Positions 1-11,213 are shown, counted from the stretch's first letter. The stretch: DNA of 64,000 nucleotides from Acinetobacter piscicola (GCF_015218165.1 NZ_CP048659.1:620001-684000), one strand, 5' to 3'. A program made the numbers and translations. Notes: a model not told the origin generated them from the sequence alone.

Positions 1-275
1 TAATACGCTGCATTGTTATTAAGCTCTGTGATTTATCACAGTTGACTGCGATCTGACGAAGACGTAGTGAATCATTAACAGAATATATTTGAGTTGAAAT
101 AAATTGTTCATACTCGTTTCAAGTAGGCAACTACAAGAAATGAGTTACTAGCGATAAAACTGAATCAAGCGTTTTGGTATATGAATTTAGATTGAAGCTG
201 TACGGTGTTTAGATACACAGTACTTCAAACTGTAATGTTGGTTATCCTACTTGTAGGGATGAACGACTGTTTGGG
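1..275 (+). other. rRNA operon internal spacer upstream of 23S
   Basis: This stretch precedes the 23S gene and holds no convincing ORF and no complete tRNA, so any spacer tRNAs would lie left of the window. A small perfect hairpin (CTGTGA / TCACAG, 26-41) is visible. Its right end (267-289) pairs with sequence just past 23S to form the processing stem. Confidence 0.7.
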
Positions 276-282
276 GTTGTAT

Positions 283-3177
<2,895 letters not shown>

Positions 3178-3336
3178 AACACCCAAACAGTTGTATGTTT
3201 CAATGAATTCAAAGCAAAATGCTTGATTTAGTTCAAAAGCTAGTTACAATAGCAACTCAAATTATCCTGTTAATAACTCATTTGGTTGAAAGCCGTGGCA
3301 TCTAAATAAGACCATAGCGAGTATCCATAACAGTTT
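3178..3336 (+). other. 23S-5S spacer
   Basis: Transcribed spacer between 23S and 5S. The first 13 bases complete the 23S processing stem (partner 267-289). No tRNA or ORF is seen. Confidence 0.7.
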
Positions 3337-3450
3337 GCTGGCGACAATAGCAAGAGTGAACCACCTGATCCCTTCCCGAACTCAGAAGTGAAACCTCTTA
3401 GCGCTGATGGTAGTGTGGGATTACCCATGTGAGAGTAAGTCATCGCCAGC
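3337..3450 (+). rRNA. 5S ribosomal RNA
   Basis: About 114 bases beginning GCTGGCGAC and ending GTCATCGCCAGC, so the two ends pair as helix I. The conserved core CCTGATCCCTTCCCGAACTC and the GTGAGAGTAAGTCATCGCC end are present. It sits about 160 bases after 23S and is followed directly by a strong terminator. Confidence 0.95.
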
Positions 3451-3462
3451 TTTTAAATTTAA

Positions 3463-3496
3463 AACACCCCCAACCATACGGTTGGGGGTGTTTTTT
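3463..3496 (+). terminator. rRNA operon terminator
   Basis: A 13-bp perfect GC-rich stem (AACACCCCCAACC / GGTTGGGGGTGTT) with loop ATAC, followed by a T run. It lies 12 bases after 5S and is a textbook intrinsic terminator. Confidence 0.93.
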
Positions 3497-3523
3497 ATGG
3501 CGGGTGGGAAAATAGTATTTATA

Positions 3524-3556
3524 AATAAGGAATAATTATTTCAATTATTCCTTATT
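3524..3556 (-). terminator. terminator-like hairpin after the oxidoreductase gene
   Basis: A 14-bp perfect AT-rich inverted repeat (3524-3537 / 3543-3556) with a 5-base loop lies just past the stop of the minus-strand gene at 3562. The stem has only two G:C pairs and the T tail is interrupted, so it may act as a 3' stabilising hairpin as much as a terminator. Confidence 0.5.
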
Positions 3557-3561
3557 ATATT

Positions 3562-4935
3562 TTATTGATTTAATTGTCTTCTAGCATGTTTGAAAGCAGT
3601 ACGCAATCCTTCCTCAAGTGTTGGATGATAAAAGGGTTTTGTAAGAAGATCGTCAAGTGTTACTTCTTCAGCGATCATCCAAGAAAGTAAATGTGCCATA
3701 TGCTCAGCGGATTCTACAAAAAGTTCTGCACCTAAAAGTCTTCGTGATGTTTTATCAATATAAACTTCAATGCCACCTTTATTTTTACCGAGTACAAGAG
3801 CACGTCCTTGTTTTTGATAGGATGCGAAACCAGTGATAAAATCAACTTCTTTGTCTTTTAATGCTTTATAACTCTGTCCTACTGTTGCCATTTCAGGTGA
3901 ACTAAACATAATCGCAAGTGGTGTTAATGTCTTAATATTTTTAATTGGGGTATTTAGACAATTGTGTACAGTCATTCTACCTTCATGAGCTGCTTCATGT
4001 TGAATAGGTGTATTTGTAAATGCATCTCCAATAATAAAAATAGGTAAGTTTGCTAATTGCTTCGTTTGGGGATGGATCGGAAGTTTTTTTAGGTCTTGAT
4101 ATTCAGGATGAATATTTTCTAAATTCAAGGTGTTCAGCAAAGATTGTCTACCTGTTGCTATTAATAAGTAGTCGACCTCTAAAGTTATATTTTCATTTCC
4201 AAGTTGATAATGAATTCTTACACCATTTTTTGTTTTTTCAACTTTTTGTGGCAGTGTTTCAAATAAAATATTTATTTCTTTGGCAATAGTTTGTTGTGCT
4301 AATTCTTGCAATTGTGGGCTAGAAAGTGAACCGACTTTCTTACTTCGTGCAAAAACAGTTGTTTTTACACCTAAACGCTGCATGGCTTGTGCTAGCTCAA
4401 TTGCAATTACACCACTGCCAATGACTGCGAGTGATTTAGGAAGTTGCTCTAATTCAAAGATTTGATCTGAGGTAATAAGGTGTTCTTTGAGTTCTTGTTT
4501 CCATGCAACATCAAAACTTGGTGTTGAGCCTACGGCAATAATAAAACTTTTTGCTTGAAATTGTTGTTGATTGACTTCGATTGTATTGGAATTAATAAAT
4601 TTGGCTTTGCCATTTATTTTATGGGTAGAATTCCAACTTTCTACATCTTTTAATGTTGCTTGTGTAAATTGGTCACGCAGTTGGCGGACATGAGGCATAA
4701 TTTGTGTCGTATTAATCTCTGCTTTAATGTTTAATCCAACTTCATCTGCGTGTTGTATATCATATAGACGATTTGCACTTGAAATCAGCACTTTACTTGG
4801 CATGCAGCCAACACGTGCACATGTTGTATCCCAAGGACCATCATTGATGATCAGTAGGTTTGAAGTGTATTTTGCAGCTTCTTTATAGGCTGAAATGCCT
4901 GCTGTACCAGCACCAATAATAATAATATCGTACAT
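3562..4935 (-). CDS. pyridine nucleotide-disulfide oxidoreductase, dihydrolipoyl dehydrogenase-like
   Basis: A 457-residue flavoprotein of the dihydrolipoamide dehydrogenase/glutathione reductase family. The N-terminal FAD fold is GAGTAG (8-13), the redox pair is C39-ARVG-C44, and a second nucleotide site is GSGVIA. A GD motif (FIIGDAF) binds FAD, and the C-terminal H437-P-T with Glu completes the disulfide active site of the partner subunit. It stands alone, without E1/E2 genes, so it is not clearly the pyruvate dehydrogenase E3; a soluble lipoamide or other disulfide reductase is equally possible. A GTG seven codons upstream (4956) is an alternative start; ATG 4935 gives the family's usual N-terminus. 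Confidence 0.85.
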   Translation of the reverse strand: MYDIIIIGAGTAGISAYKEAAKYTSNLLIINDGPWDTTCARVGCMPSKVLISSANRLYDIQHADEVGLNIKAEINTTQIMPHVRQLRDQFTQATLKDVESWNSTHKINGKAKFINSNTIEVNQQQFQAKSFIIAVGSTPSFDVAWKQELKEHLITSDQIFELEQLPKSLAVIGSGVIAIELAQAMQRLGVKTTVFARSKKVGSLSSPQLQELAQQTIAKEINILFETLPQKVEKTKNGVRIHYQLGNENITLEVDYLLIATGRQSLLNTLNLENIHPEYQDLKKLPIHPQTKQLANLPIFIIGDAFTNTPIQHEAAHEGRMTVHNCLNTPIKNIKTLTPLAIMFSSPEMATVGQSYKALKDKEVDFITGFASYQKQGRALVLGKNKGGIEVYIDKTSRRLLGAELFVESAEHMAHLLSWMIAEEVTLDDLLTKPFYHPTLEEGLRTAFKHARRQLNQ

Positions 4936-4974
4936 AAAAAATAACTCATAACTCACTATTTTAAAAAGAATATA

Positions 4975-5002
4975 ATAAAAAAAGCCTTCAAATGAAGGCT
5001 TT
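4975..5002 (-). terminator. terminator of the lipoprotein gene
   Basis: AAAGCCTTC / GAAGGCTTT stem (4981-5002). Read on the minus strand it is followed by a run of T. It lies 17 bases past the stop of the lipoprotein gene at 5019. Confidence 0.8.
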
Positions 5003-5018
5003 CTTGCAAATATTTACA

Positions 5019-6188
5019 TTAGTATTTGATGTTATTTGGTTGAGTTAAAGTTGTGCTAATCTTACCATTCTGATTGACAGATTGTCCCTCAAACGTAATA
5101 CCATTAAGTGCATGTTTGAATTTCAAGATTGAACCATTTAGGGCTTGTTTAAATGTAAAAATATTTCTACCTTCAAGATAAATACTTCCCGTAAAATTTT
5201 GGGTATTGGCTGATGGAGTTTCATTTTCGATACGTGTACCTGAAATTGCTGATACATTAGGTAAATTAAGTACTTGTGTTAGGTTTGACTTAATGCGATA
5301 AGTAGCTAAAGCTGAATTATCACCTGGAATTGAATTAATTGTAAAGGATACAGGTTCTACTTCAGGAGTATTTGGGTTGTCATTTGTAAGAACGTCAAAT
5401 GATGAATTGTTTTGGAGTACGTATAATTCACCATCTTTTGAAGTTGGGTCTTTATAAATACTTAAAGCACCTTTAGTTTCGGTAGTCTCATCATCATAAG
5501 TTAATGTTACTTGATAGTTACTATCAGCTTCATTCATAGAAACAATTCTTAGTTGATCAGTTTGAGTGAGCCCCCACGATTGTTTGTATGGATATCCAAA
5601 TACACCAGTGACCCAAATATCATTATATTTTTTATCAGTATTACGATTATCAAATATGATGATCATTGTTTTACCGGTAAATTTATTAATTTGATCTTCT
5701 GAAAGTTTCATTCCTGCAATTTCATTATCGTTTACATCAAAATCCCAAGAAGTATATTTTTGAGGGTTAATATTATTTAAGGCATTTTTAATCACATTGT
5801 CGCCGAAAAGAATATAGCAGCCAGTATTTGCATATGTTCCAGAGTCCATGCATTTTTCACGATAATAGAAAGCTGTTTTGTCCTTATCAAATAGTTTTTT
5901 TGCATCTATAGCTAGCTGTAGTGGACCTTGAGAAAATGTATCTAAAGCATGATCAATATAGCCTTTAGCCGTTGTAGAATCATTTGGATCATAGTTTCCA
6001 AATAAATATTGCCCTTCAGTTTTTAGTAGATCTAATGTTTTTTGTGCTTTGATAGTTTCTTCAGATTGTGTTGTTGGAGGTATATTATCAGTAACTTTAT
6101 TATCATAATAACCATCGCTACCTCCACCGCCACACGCAACGAGTAAATAAGACAGACTTAATGCTAATGTTCCTTTCAGAAAATTCAT
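5019..6188 (-). CDS. hypothetical lipoprotein
   Basis: A 389-residue protein with a lipoprotein signal peptide: a basic-hydrophobic N-terminus and lipobox LVAC, predicting lipidation of C19, then a flexible GGGGSD linker. The body has no motif I recognise. Two further cysteines (EKCMDSG and NTGCYIL) could form a disulfide. The C-terminal third, with repeated short beta-like segments (ALNGSILKFKHALNGITF), suggests a beta-rich fold. It has its own terminator and AT-rich flanks and looks monocistronic. Function is unknown; cell-envelope location is inferred from the lipobox only. Confidence 0.8.
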   Translation of the reverse strand: MNFLKGTLALSLSYLLVACGGGGSDGYYDNKVTDNIPPTTQSEETIKAQKTLDLLKTEGQYLFGNYDPNDSTTAKGYIDHALDTFSQGPLQLAIDAKKLFDKDKTAFYYREKCMDSGTYANTGCYILFGDNVIKNALNNINPQKYTSWDFDVNDNEIAGMKLSEDQINKFTGKTMIIIFDNRNTDKKYNDIWVTGVFGYPYKQSWGLTQTDQLRIVSMNEADSNYQVTLTYDDETTETKGALSIYKDPTSKDGELYVLQNNSSFDVLTNDNPNTPEVEPVSFTINSIPGDNSALATYRIKSNLTQVLNLPNVSAISGTRIENETPSANTQNFTGSIYLEGRNIFTFKQALNGSILKFKHALNGITFEGQSVNQNGKISTTLTQPNNIKY

Positions 6189-6298
6189 GAGTACCCCAAA
6201 AAAATGATTTGAAATGTATGTATAAATTTATTTATATTATGTAAAGATAGCACAGTTAAAATATGGTGCAAATAGCACCATATCATATTTCTTCTAAT

Positions 6299-6403
6299 TT
6301 AAATCGACGCCCCCATACTCACGCCAACAGTTGGTTTAACATTCATACTGCTACAAGCGCTTAAAAGTACAACACTCATAATTACTAAAATGACTTTATT
6401 CAT
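6299..6403 (-). CDS. 34-residue small lipoprotein
   Basis: Too short for usual ORF cut-offs. Reading leftward from the ATG at 6403 gives 34 codons beginning MNKVILVIMSVVLLSACSS: a short basic start, a hydrophobic stretch and a clear lipobox LSAC (C17), then only 17 mature residues ending in GASI. Its start overlaps the end of the upstream phosphatase-like gene by 8 bases (ATGAATAA), so translation is probably coupled. It resembles the tiny envelope lipoproteins of gammaproteobacteria; function is unknown. Confidence 0.65.
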   Translation of the reverse strand: MNKVILVIMSVVLLSACSSMNVKPTVGVSMGASI

Positions 6404-6818
6404 GAAGAAGTCCCGCCTCTTTTGCTTGATTAAATAATGAGGTTGATCTTGAGCCACTTTTGCAAATCATTAAAATAGGTTTGGGTAAACTATTGTAATA
6501 TTTTGAAAATTCAATGACATCTTGTTGTGAGATCTTACCTGAAATGACAGGCTGATAAACCAAACTGACTTGAGATTTTTCAGATATTTGACGCAATTGA
6601 GATGCTGTAACAAGATTACCCCTTTCATTATCAGGTCGGTTCACAATGACAGATTTAAAGCCTTGAGTGAGCAAAACTTGAAATTTATCGATAGTCATTT
6701 TCCCCGCTACACTGACTGATGGTGTCAGTGTAGTTCGATCAAAAAGTGTTTCTGCAAAAGTGTTTGAAATACTAAAACAAAGAAAAACAATCCAAAAGGT
6801 AAATTGTTTCTTAGTCAT
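6396..6818 (-). CDS. secreted DUF442 phosphatase-like protein
   Basis: A 140-residue member of the DUF442/TIGR01244 family (beta-lactamase-hydrolase-like, distantly related to protein tyrosine phosphatases). It has an N-terminal signal peptide ending about SNTFA-E (residue 22), the family opening repeated as GKMTIDKFQVLLTQGFKSVIVNRPD, and the active loop CKSGSRS (C-x4-R). It is a paralogue of the leaderless gene immediately upstream, which it overlaps by 8 bases; it is in turn overlapped by the small lipoprotein gene. The export signal predicts a periplasmic role; the substrate is unknown. Confidence 0.8.
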   Translation of the reverse strand: MTKKQFTFWIVFLCFSISNTFAETLFDRTTLTPSVSVAGKMTIDKFQVLLTQGFKSVIVNRPDNERGNLVTASQLRQISEKSQVSLVYQPVISGKISQQDVIEFSKYYNSLPKPILMICKSGSRSTSLFNQAKEAGLLHE

Positions 6819-7146
6819 CTAAGAGATCCATTTGTTTTGCAAGTTGGTAAAGGTTGTTTGAACGATTCCCTGTACGACAGAACATTAGCACAGGTTTTGG
6901 AAGTTCATTAAAATGATTCGCAAAAGTACGTACATCTACTTCTGTAATTTGACCTGCAACCACAGGCTGATGTACATAATCTAAGCCAGCATTACGTGCA
7001 GCTTCCTCAATTTGAGCACTTGTTGGTTGTTCAGCACCACCTTCTAAATCTGGGCGATTATTAATAATCGATTTAAAACCTTTTTCAACAACTTGGGAAA
7101 TATGTTCAGGACCAATTTGGCCTGCAAATCCAACATTTTCACTCAT
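6811..7146 (-). CDS. cytoplasmic DUF442 phosphatase-like protein
   Basis: A 111-residue TIGR01244/DUF442 protein with no signal peptide. Family features are the AGQIGPEHI segment, FKSIINNRPD, the PVVAGQITEVDV region and the loop CRTGNRS. Homologues are found alone or fused to metallo-beta-lactamase-fold sulfur dioxygenases in sulfide metabolism, but no such partner lies here. The start is ATG 7146 rather than a codon five residues further up, because it gives the normal N-terminus. First gene of a three-gene overlapping set. Confidence 0.8.
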   Translation of the reverse strand: MSENVGFAGQIGPEHISQVVEKGFKSIINNRPDLEGGAEQPTSAQIEEAARNAGLDYVHQPVVAGQITEVDVRTFANHFNELPKPVLMFCRTGNRSNNLYQLAKQMDLLDD

Positions 7147-7270
7147 GATGATGCTCCACAATATTTAAAAAAACTATGTTAGTATCATAGCATTAAGCTT
7201 TGTATTACGATTTAGTAATGAAGTAGATTTATAAGATAAAACCAACAAAATATAATGGAATGGAGTGCCT

Positions 7271-8170
7271 ATGTACGCTTATACAGTCGAACCACTGTAT
7301 GTTCCAAGCGGTCAGGAGGTGATTGCTGCTGATTTCTATAGACCTAAAAATATAAAAAAACCAGCAGTGATTGTGATGGCGCATGGATTTGCAGCCTTAA
7401 GACAATTTCGTTTAATCGAATATGCCAAGCGTTTTGCTCAAGCAGGTTATGCGGTTGTACTATTTGATTATCGTTATTGGGGGGGGAGTACTGGGCAACC
7501 CCGTGAACAAATTTCCTTGACCGATCAATTAGAAGATTGGAAAACAGTGATCACCTACGTGAGTAGTAAAAAAAGTATTAACTCACGTAAAATGGTGTTG
7601 TGGGGAACATCACTCAGTGGGGGATATGTCTTAACACTCGCAGCAGAAGTGAAAAATATTCAAGCGGTCATGGTGCAAATTCCTTTTGTGGATGGTACTG
7701 AAACGGCTAAACTTTATCCGATTCATCATTTACCGAAAGCGCTGAAACTCTCTAGCCAAGACTATATGAGTGCAAAAATAGGGATGCAGCCAAAAACATT
7801 GCCTGTGGTACATCCTTTTAGTTTGTGTTTTATTCCGACAAGGGACAGCTATAACGGTTATATGTCGATAGTCAATCCTGATTATTATTGGAGTGGTGAA
7901 GTTCCTGCACGGGTGTTCTTTAATTTGATTCGCTATCGCCCGATTGAAATCGTGAGAAGGATTAATATTCCTGTGTTGTTTATTGCGGCGAAAAAAGACA
8001 GTGTTGTTCCTATTTCATCTAGCCGTGAAACAGCAACAAATATTGCACCATTTGTAAAATATTACGAATGGAACATGTCTCATTATGATATTTATCATGG
8101 GCAATGGTTGGAAAAAGCCATTTTGACCCAATTAGAGTTTTTACATCAACATATTGGAGTGAGCTCATGA
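7271..8170 (+). CDS. alpha/beta hydrolase
   Basis: A 299-residue alpha/beta-hydrolase fold protein of the dienelactone hydrolase / Xaa-Pro peptidase-like group. The oxyanion-hole motif is HGF (38-40), the nucleophile elbow is GTSLSGG (S114), the acid is likely in AAKKDSVVP and the catalytic His in MSHYDIYHG near the C-terminus. No signal peptide, so cytoplasmic. ATG 7271 follows GGAG with 5-base spacing and is preferred to the GTG at 7265. It overlaps trxC by 4 bases (ATGA), so the two are co-translated. Substrate not predictable. Confidence 0.85.
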   Translation: MYAYTVEPLYVPSGQEVIAADFYRPKNIKKPAVIVMAHGFAALRQFRLIEYAKRFAQAGYAVVLFDYRYWGGSTGQPREQISLTDQLEDWKTVITYVSSKKSINSRKMVLWGTSLSGGYVLTLAAEVKNIQAVMVQIPFVDGTETAKLYPIHHLPKALKLSSQDYMSAKIGMQPKTLPVVHPFSLCFIPTRDSYNGYMSIVNPDYYWSGEVPARVFFNLIRYRPIEIVRRINIPVLFIAAKKDSVVPISSSRETATNIAPFVKYYEWNMSHYDIYHGQWLEKAILTQLEFLHQHIGVSS

Positions 8171-8595
8171 TCATTGTATGCCCAGCTTGCGGCGCTAAAA
8201 ATCGCGTACCTGATGAAAAATTAGATGCACAACCCACGTGTGGTCAATGTCATCAAGCGCTTATTCCACTCGCACCAATTGAGTTAAATGAACAAAATTT
8301 TAGCAATTTTGTCAGTCACAGTGATTTACCCATTTTAATTGATTTATGGGCGGATTGGTGTGGACCTTGTAAAATGATGGCACCACATTTTGCAGAAGTT
8401 GCAAAGCATAATCCACAGGTGGTATTTGCTAAAATTGACACGGAAGCAAACCCGCGTTTGAGCAGTGCATTTAATGTTCGTAGTATTCCAACGTTAGTTT
8501 TAATGAATAAAACCACAGAAATTGCTAGAATAAGCGGCGCTTTACGTTCTAGCCAGTTACAAGATTGGTTAGATGAGCAGTTAAAATCTTTTTAG
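8167..8595 (+). CDS. trxC: thioredoxin 2
   Basis: A 142-residue thioredoxin of the TrxC type. It has an N-terminal zinc-binding domain with two CxxC pairs (C5/C8 and C25/C28), then a thioredoxin fold with active site WCGPC (C65/C68) and the cis-proline loop RSIPT. TrxC is a cytoplasmic disulfide reductase induced by oxidative stress in E. coli; the zinc domain tunes its redox potential. Here it is translationally coupled to an alpha/beta hydrolase, with a thioesterase gene 24 bases downstream. Confidence 0.95.
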   Translation: MIIVCPACGAKNRVPDEKLDAQPTCGQCHQALIPLAPIELNEQNFSNFVSHSDLPILIDLWADWCGPCKMMAPHFAEVAKHNPQVVFAKIDTEANPRLSSAFNVRSIPTLVLMNKTTEIARISGALRSSQLQDWLDEQLKSF

Positions 8596-8619
8596 TTAAT
8601 TGACCAATTTGGAGTTCAT

Positions 8620-9042
8620 GTGTCAGATTCTCATGTAAAACCTGAAGGTACGCTTTCCCTTCAAACCATCGCAATGCCTGCGGATACCAACTGGAGTGGT
8701 GATGTTTTTGGTGGATGGATCGTTTCGCAAATGGATTTGGCAGGTGCAATTCATGCAGAACGTTTTAGTAAAGGACGTTGTGCAACGATTTCAATTAATC
8801 AGATGACTTTTTTAGTTCCTGTAAAAGTCGGTGACGTGATTAGTTGTTATACGAAGATTTTAAAAGTGGGGAATACCTCAATTCAAATGCAGATTGAAGT
8901 ATGGGATAGTCATGACAGTTCTCGTTCAGCAAAACGTGTAACAGAAGGCGTCTTTACCTTTGTTGCTGTTGATGTTGCTGGGAATAAACGTCAAATTCCT
9001 GAAGAAGTGAAAGTACAATACGCTGCATCGCAAAGTGCTTAA
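8620..9042 (+). CDS. acyl-CoA thioesterase (YciA-like, hot-dog fold)
   Basis: A 140-residue single hot-dog domain. The motif NWSGDVFGGWIVSQMDLAG carries the catalytic Asp region of the YciA/BACH acyl-CoA thioesterases, and RCATISINQMTFLVPVKVGD follows the family pattern. It hydrolyses acyl-CoA to free acid and CoA in the cytoplasm. GTG 8620 is the start: GGAG ends 5 bases before it and the nearby ATG at 8618 is out of frame. A bidirectional terminator follows. Confidence 0.88.
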   Translation: MSDSHVKPEGTLSLQTIAMPADTNWSGDVFGGWIVSQMDLAGAIHAERFSKGRCATISINQMTFLVPVKVGDVISCYTKILKVGNTSIQMQIEVWDSHDSSRSAKRVTEGVFTFVAVDVAGNKRQIPEEVKVQYAASQSA

Positions 9043-9066
9043 CTTTTTGTAAAGATTAAAAATAAA

Positions 9067-9092
9067 AAATCCCAATTATGTTTGGGATTTTT
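9067..9092. terminator. bidirectional terminator between convergent genes
   Basis: AAATCCCAA / TTGGGATTT stem with T runs on both strands, between the thioesterase gene and the convergent lipoprotein gene. Confidence 0.85.
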
Positions 9093-9120
9093 TATGTCTA
9101 TGTGATTTTAAATATTCACT

Positions 9121-9633
9121 TTAAAACATCGTATTGCTATTGGCACTTTGTTCAGGAATAGCCTGTTGTACATCCCAATGCTCTACAATTTTATCATTTT
9201 CTACTCTAAAAATATCGACAATGGCAACGCCACGGTCTTGTGTATTTTGTGTTGAATGTACATGTAAAAAGACCAGATTTCCTTCTGCAACAGCACGTTT
9301 GATCACGCTTTTAGCTTCAGGATTCTCTTTGAAATGTCCTATGAAATAATTGACAAATGGTGCTTTACCATCAGGGACATGTGGGTTGTGTTGAATATAT
9401 TGATCACCGATATAACGATCAGCATATTCTTTGACTTGATGTTTTAAAAATACACCTTCATAGAAATCGATGACGATTTTTTTATTTTGTTCTGCACTGT
9501 TTTGTGCTGTTGTGAGCGTTGTTGTAGCTGAAGATTGTGAATTTTGTATTGGACTTTGACTACATGCAGTGATGAGTAATGGCAGTACAATAGCATTAGA
9601 AATAAGCGCTTTTTTTAAAGTAGCGTGCAACAT
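9121..9633 (-). CDS. SnoaL-like (NTF2 fold) lipoprotein
   Basis: A 170-residue protein with a lipoprotein signal (lipobox ITAC, C24), a Ser/Thr/Gln-rich linker to about residue 50, then a SnoaL-like polyketide-cyclase/NTF2-fold domain: VIDFYEGVFLKH, YIQHNPHVPDG and DIFRVENDKIVEHWD are hallmark segments. Such domains often bind or isomerise small ligands; the lipidated form points to the periplasmic face of a membrane. The ATG at 9633 is chosen over an upstream in-frame ATG because it directly precedes the signal peptide. Activity unknown. Confidence 0.78.
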   Translation of the reverse strand: MLHATLKKALISNAIVLPLLITACSQSPIQNSQSSATTTLTTAQNSAEQNKKIVIDFYEGVFLKHQVKEYADRYIGDQYIQHNPHVPDGKAPFVNYFIGHFKENPEAKSVIKRAVAEGNLVFLHVHSTQNTQDRGVAIVDIFRVENDKIVEHWDVQQAIPEQSANSNTMF

Positions 9634-9765
9634 GATTATTCTCAAGATGATGTTTATATACACCATCTTGAAGATTAAATACGAGAGAATATAGTGAATA
9701 TTCGTCTCTGATTTTGAGTGATTTGGTAAAATTTTTACTTACTCAAAAGTAAGTTTTATTTACAT

Positions 9766-10269
9766 TTATTTGTTTTTAAGATGTGCTTTTGATACCCAAG
9801 CCCACAACATTTCTGCTTCAATAGGTTGTTGACCTGACTCATCTGTGACTGTGACAGCGACAACAGTTTCACCTTTTTCGGTGTCTTGCATGAGCTTACG
9901 TTGTTCTTCGGTTAATGTTGCAATCGCAGTTAACCCACCTTTTGATGGGCGTTTAAACTGAATATTCATATGTTTAATGAGGACGATGCATGAATCAGGA
10001 ATATTCATACCTGTCACAAAACCTGTCGCAGTTTCTGCCACTAAGGCCATCGCACACGCATGCGCTTGTCCGATATGGTTTTGCATATTTTTATTATTTT
10101 CAATTTTGACTTCGACACGTGAGGGTGTGATGTCGATATAACGTAGTTTTGCCGTTCCCACCATCGGGACGACTCGACCAAACGCTTTGCTTAAAACGGT
10201 ACTACGAATACCTGAAGGCAATTTAGATGTTGCTTTGACGATTTTTGCTAAACGATTGGTCTGAGTCAT
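9766..10269 (-). CDS. DUF4442 hot-dog fold protein
   Basis: A 167-residue protein of the DUF4442/PaaI-like hot-dog superfamily: RYIDITPSRVEVKIENN, then NHIGQAHACAMALVAETATG (the hot-dog helix) and MNIQFKRPSKGGLTA. Probably a cytoplasmic thioesterase-like enzyme of unknown substrate. It lies 23 bases downstream of the YajQ-family gene on the same strand and is probably co-transcribed with it. Confidence 0.8.
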   Translation of the reverse strand: MTQTNRLAKIVKATSKLPSGIRSTVLSKAFGRVVPMVGTAKLRYIDITPSRVEVKIENNKNMQNHIGQAHACAMALVAETATGFVTGMNIPDSCIVLIKHMNIQFKRPSKGGLTAIATLTEEQRKLMQDTEKGETVVAVTVTDESGQQPIEAEMLWAWVSKAHLKNK

Positions 10270-10292
10270 ATGAGATCCCTGATGAAAAGACC

Positions 10293-10781
10293 TTAGTCTT
10301 TAAAGTTATTGAATTGGAGTGGGACACCAAACTGCTGTTCTTTTAAAAATGCCATGACTTGCTGTAAAGTATCGCGCTTTTTATCAGTTACACGAATTTT
10401 GTCACCTTGAATAGATGATTGCACTTTAACACCACTTTCTTTAATGGCTTTATTAATTTTTTTTGCAGTATCAGAGTCAAGACCATCTTTGAGTTTGATG
10501 ATTTGAATCACATTTTTACCTGAAGCTGTCATTTTTTGTGGATCAAGTGCTTGAATGTCAATTTTGCGTTTAAAGAAATGATTTTCAAGCATAGTATAGA
10601 CTTGTTCACATTGGAAATCGCTTTCAGTTGAAATTTTGATTTCTTTGTTTTTTTCATTAATTTCAATCGAAACGTCTTGACCACGAAAGTCAAATCGAGT
10701 CGCAATCTCTTTTTGTGTGTTCTGAACGGCATGATTTACTTCAAAAATCTCTAATTCTGAAACAATATCGAAAGATGGCAT
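10293..10781 (-). CDS. YajQ family nucleotide-binding protein
   Basis: A 162-residue UPF0234/YajQ protein: it starts MPSFDIVSELE and carries the family stretches TRFDFRGQ, KITASGKN-like (here KMTASGKN) and VQSSIQGDKIRVTDKKRD. The fold is two ferredoxin-like domains. Family members bind RNA or nucleotides, and Xanthomonas and Pseudomonas homologues bind cyclic di-GMP and act with transcription factors. Full length. Confidence 0.92.
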   Translation of the reverse strand: MPSFDIVSELEIFEVNHAVQNTQKEIATRFDFRGQDVSIEINEKNKEIKISTESDFQCEQVYTMLENHFFKRKIDIQALDPQKMTASGKNVIQIIKLKDGLDSDTAKKINKAIKESGVKVQSSIQGDKIRVTDKKRDTLQQVMAFLKEQQFGVPLQFNNFKD

Positions 10782-10872
10782 AGTTTAGACCTTTACAAAT
10801 GGAAAGAATATCTGAGATGCTAGGGATGTTTTCTTCATTTGCCAAGTGTTGTTTACATCAAAGGAGTGCGCA

Positions 10873-11187
10873 ATGATCCGTAAACAAGAAATTACAACAT
10901 TTGAGTTCCCAGAAAATGCAATTATCTGGGATGTCCGTGATCAAAAAGCTTATGCTGAAGGTCATATCAAAGGTGCTGTTAATCAGCCTATTGATAATTT
11001 ATCGGCGGAGAGCTTAACTCAAGTGAATTCGGATCAACCCATATACATTTTATGTGGCGGTGGTAGTAAAGCCCCACGTGCAGCTGAAAAGTTAGAAAGC
11101 TTAGATAGCTCTCGTGATTATGTCGTACTTATGGGTGGTACACGTGCAGCACGTGATGCAGGCTTGCCTTTAGAGCAAGAAGCATAA
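10873..11187 (+). CDS. single-domain rhodanese
   Basis: A 104-residue rhodanese homology domain. It shows WDVRDQKAYAEGHIKGAVN (the DxR and GHI motifs) and an active-site loop starting at C61 (CGGGSKA). The loop has Lys where most sulfurtransferases have Arg or Thr, so donor specificity may differ. ATG 10873 follows AAGGAG with 6-base spacing. Cytoplasmic sulfur-transfer role inferred; it is divergent from the yajQ-type gene and convergent with mnmC. Confidence 0.88.
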   Translation: MIRKQEITTFEFPENAIIWDVRDQKAYAEGHIKGAVNQPIDNLSAESLTQVNSDQPIYILCGGGSKAPRAAEKLESLDSSRDYVVLMGGTRAARDAGLPLEQEA

Positions 11188-11191
11188 AGGA

Positions 11192-11213
11192 AAGCGCCGC
11201 AAGGCGCTTTTTC
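11192..11213 (+). terminator. rhodanese gene terminator
   Basis: AAGCGCC / GGCGCTT stem with GCAA tetraloop followed by TTT-C-T, 4 bases after the stop codon. Confidence 0.8.

Noticed and set aside
1..275. Possible tRNA gene upstream of 23S
   Set aside because: No cloverleaf or CCA end could be found in the visible spacer; any Ile/Ala tRNA must lie left of the window.
3562..4935. Mercuric reductase
   Set aside because: No N-terminal heavy-metal domain and no C-terminal vicinal cysteines; no mer genes nearby.
9737..9754. ACTTACT / AGTAAGT hairpin as a terminator of the DUF4442 gene
   Set aside because: No T-run on the minus strand where it would be needed.
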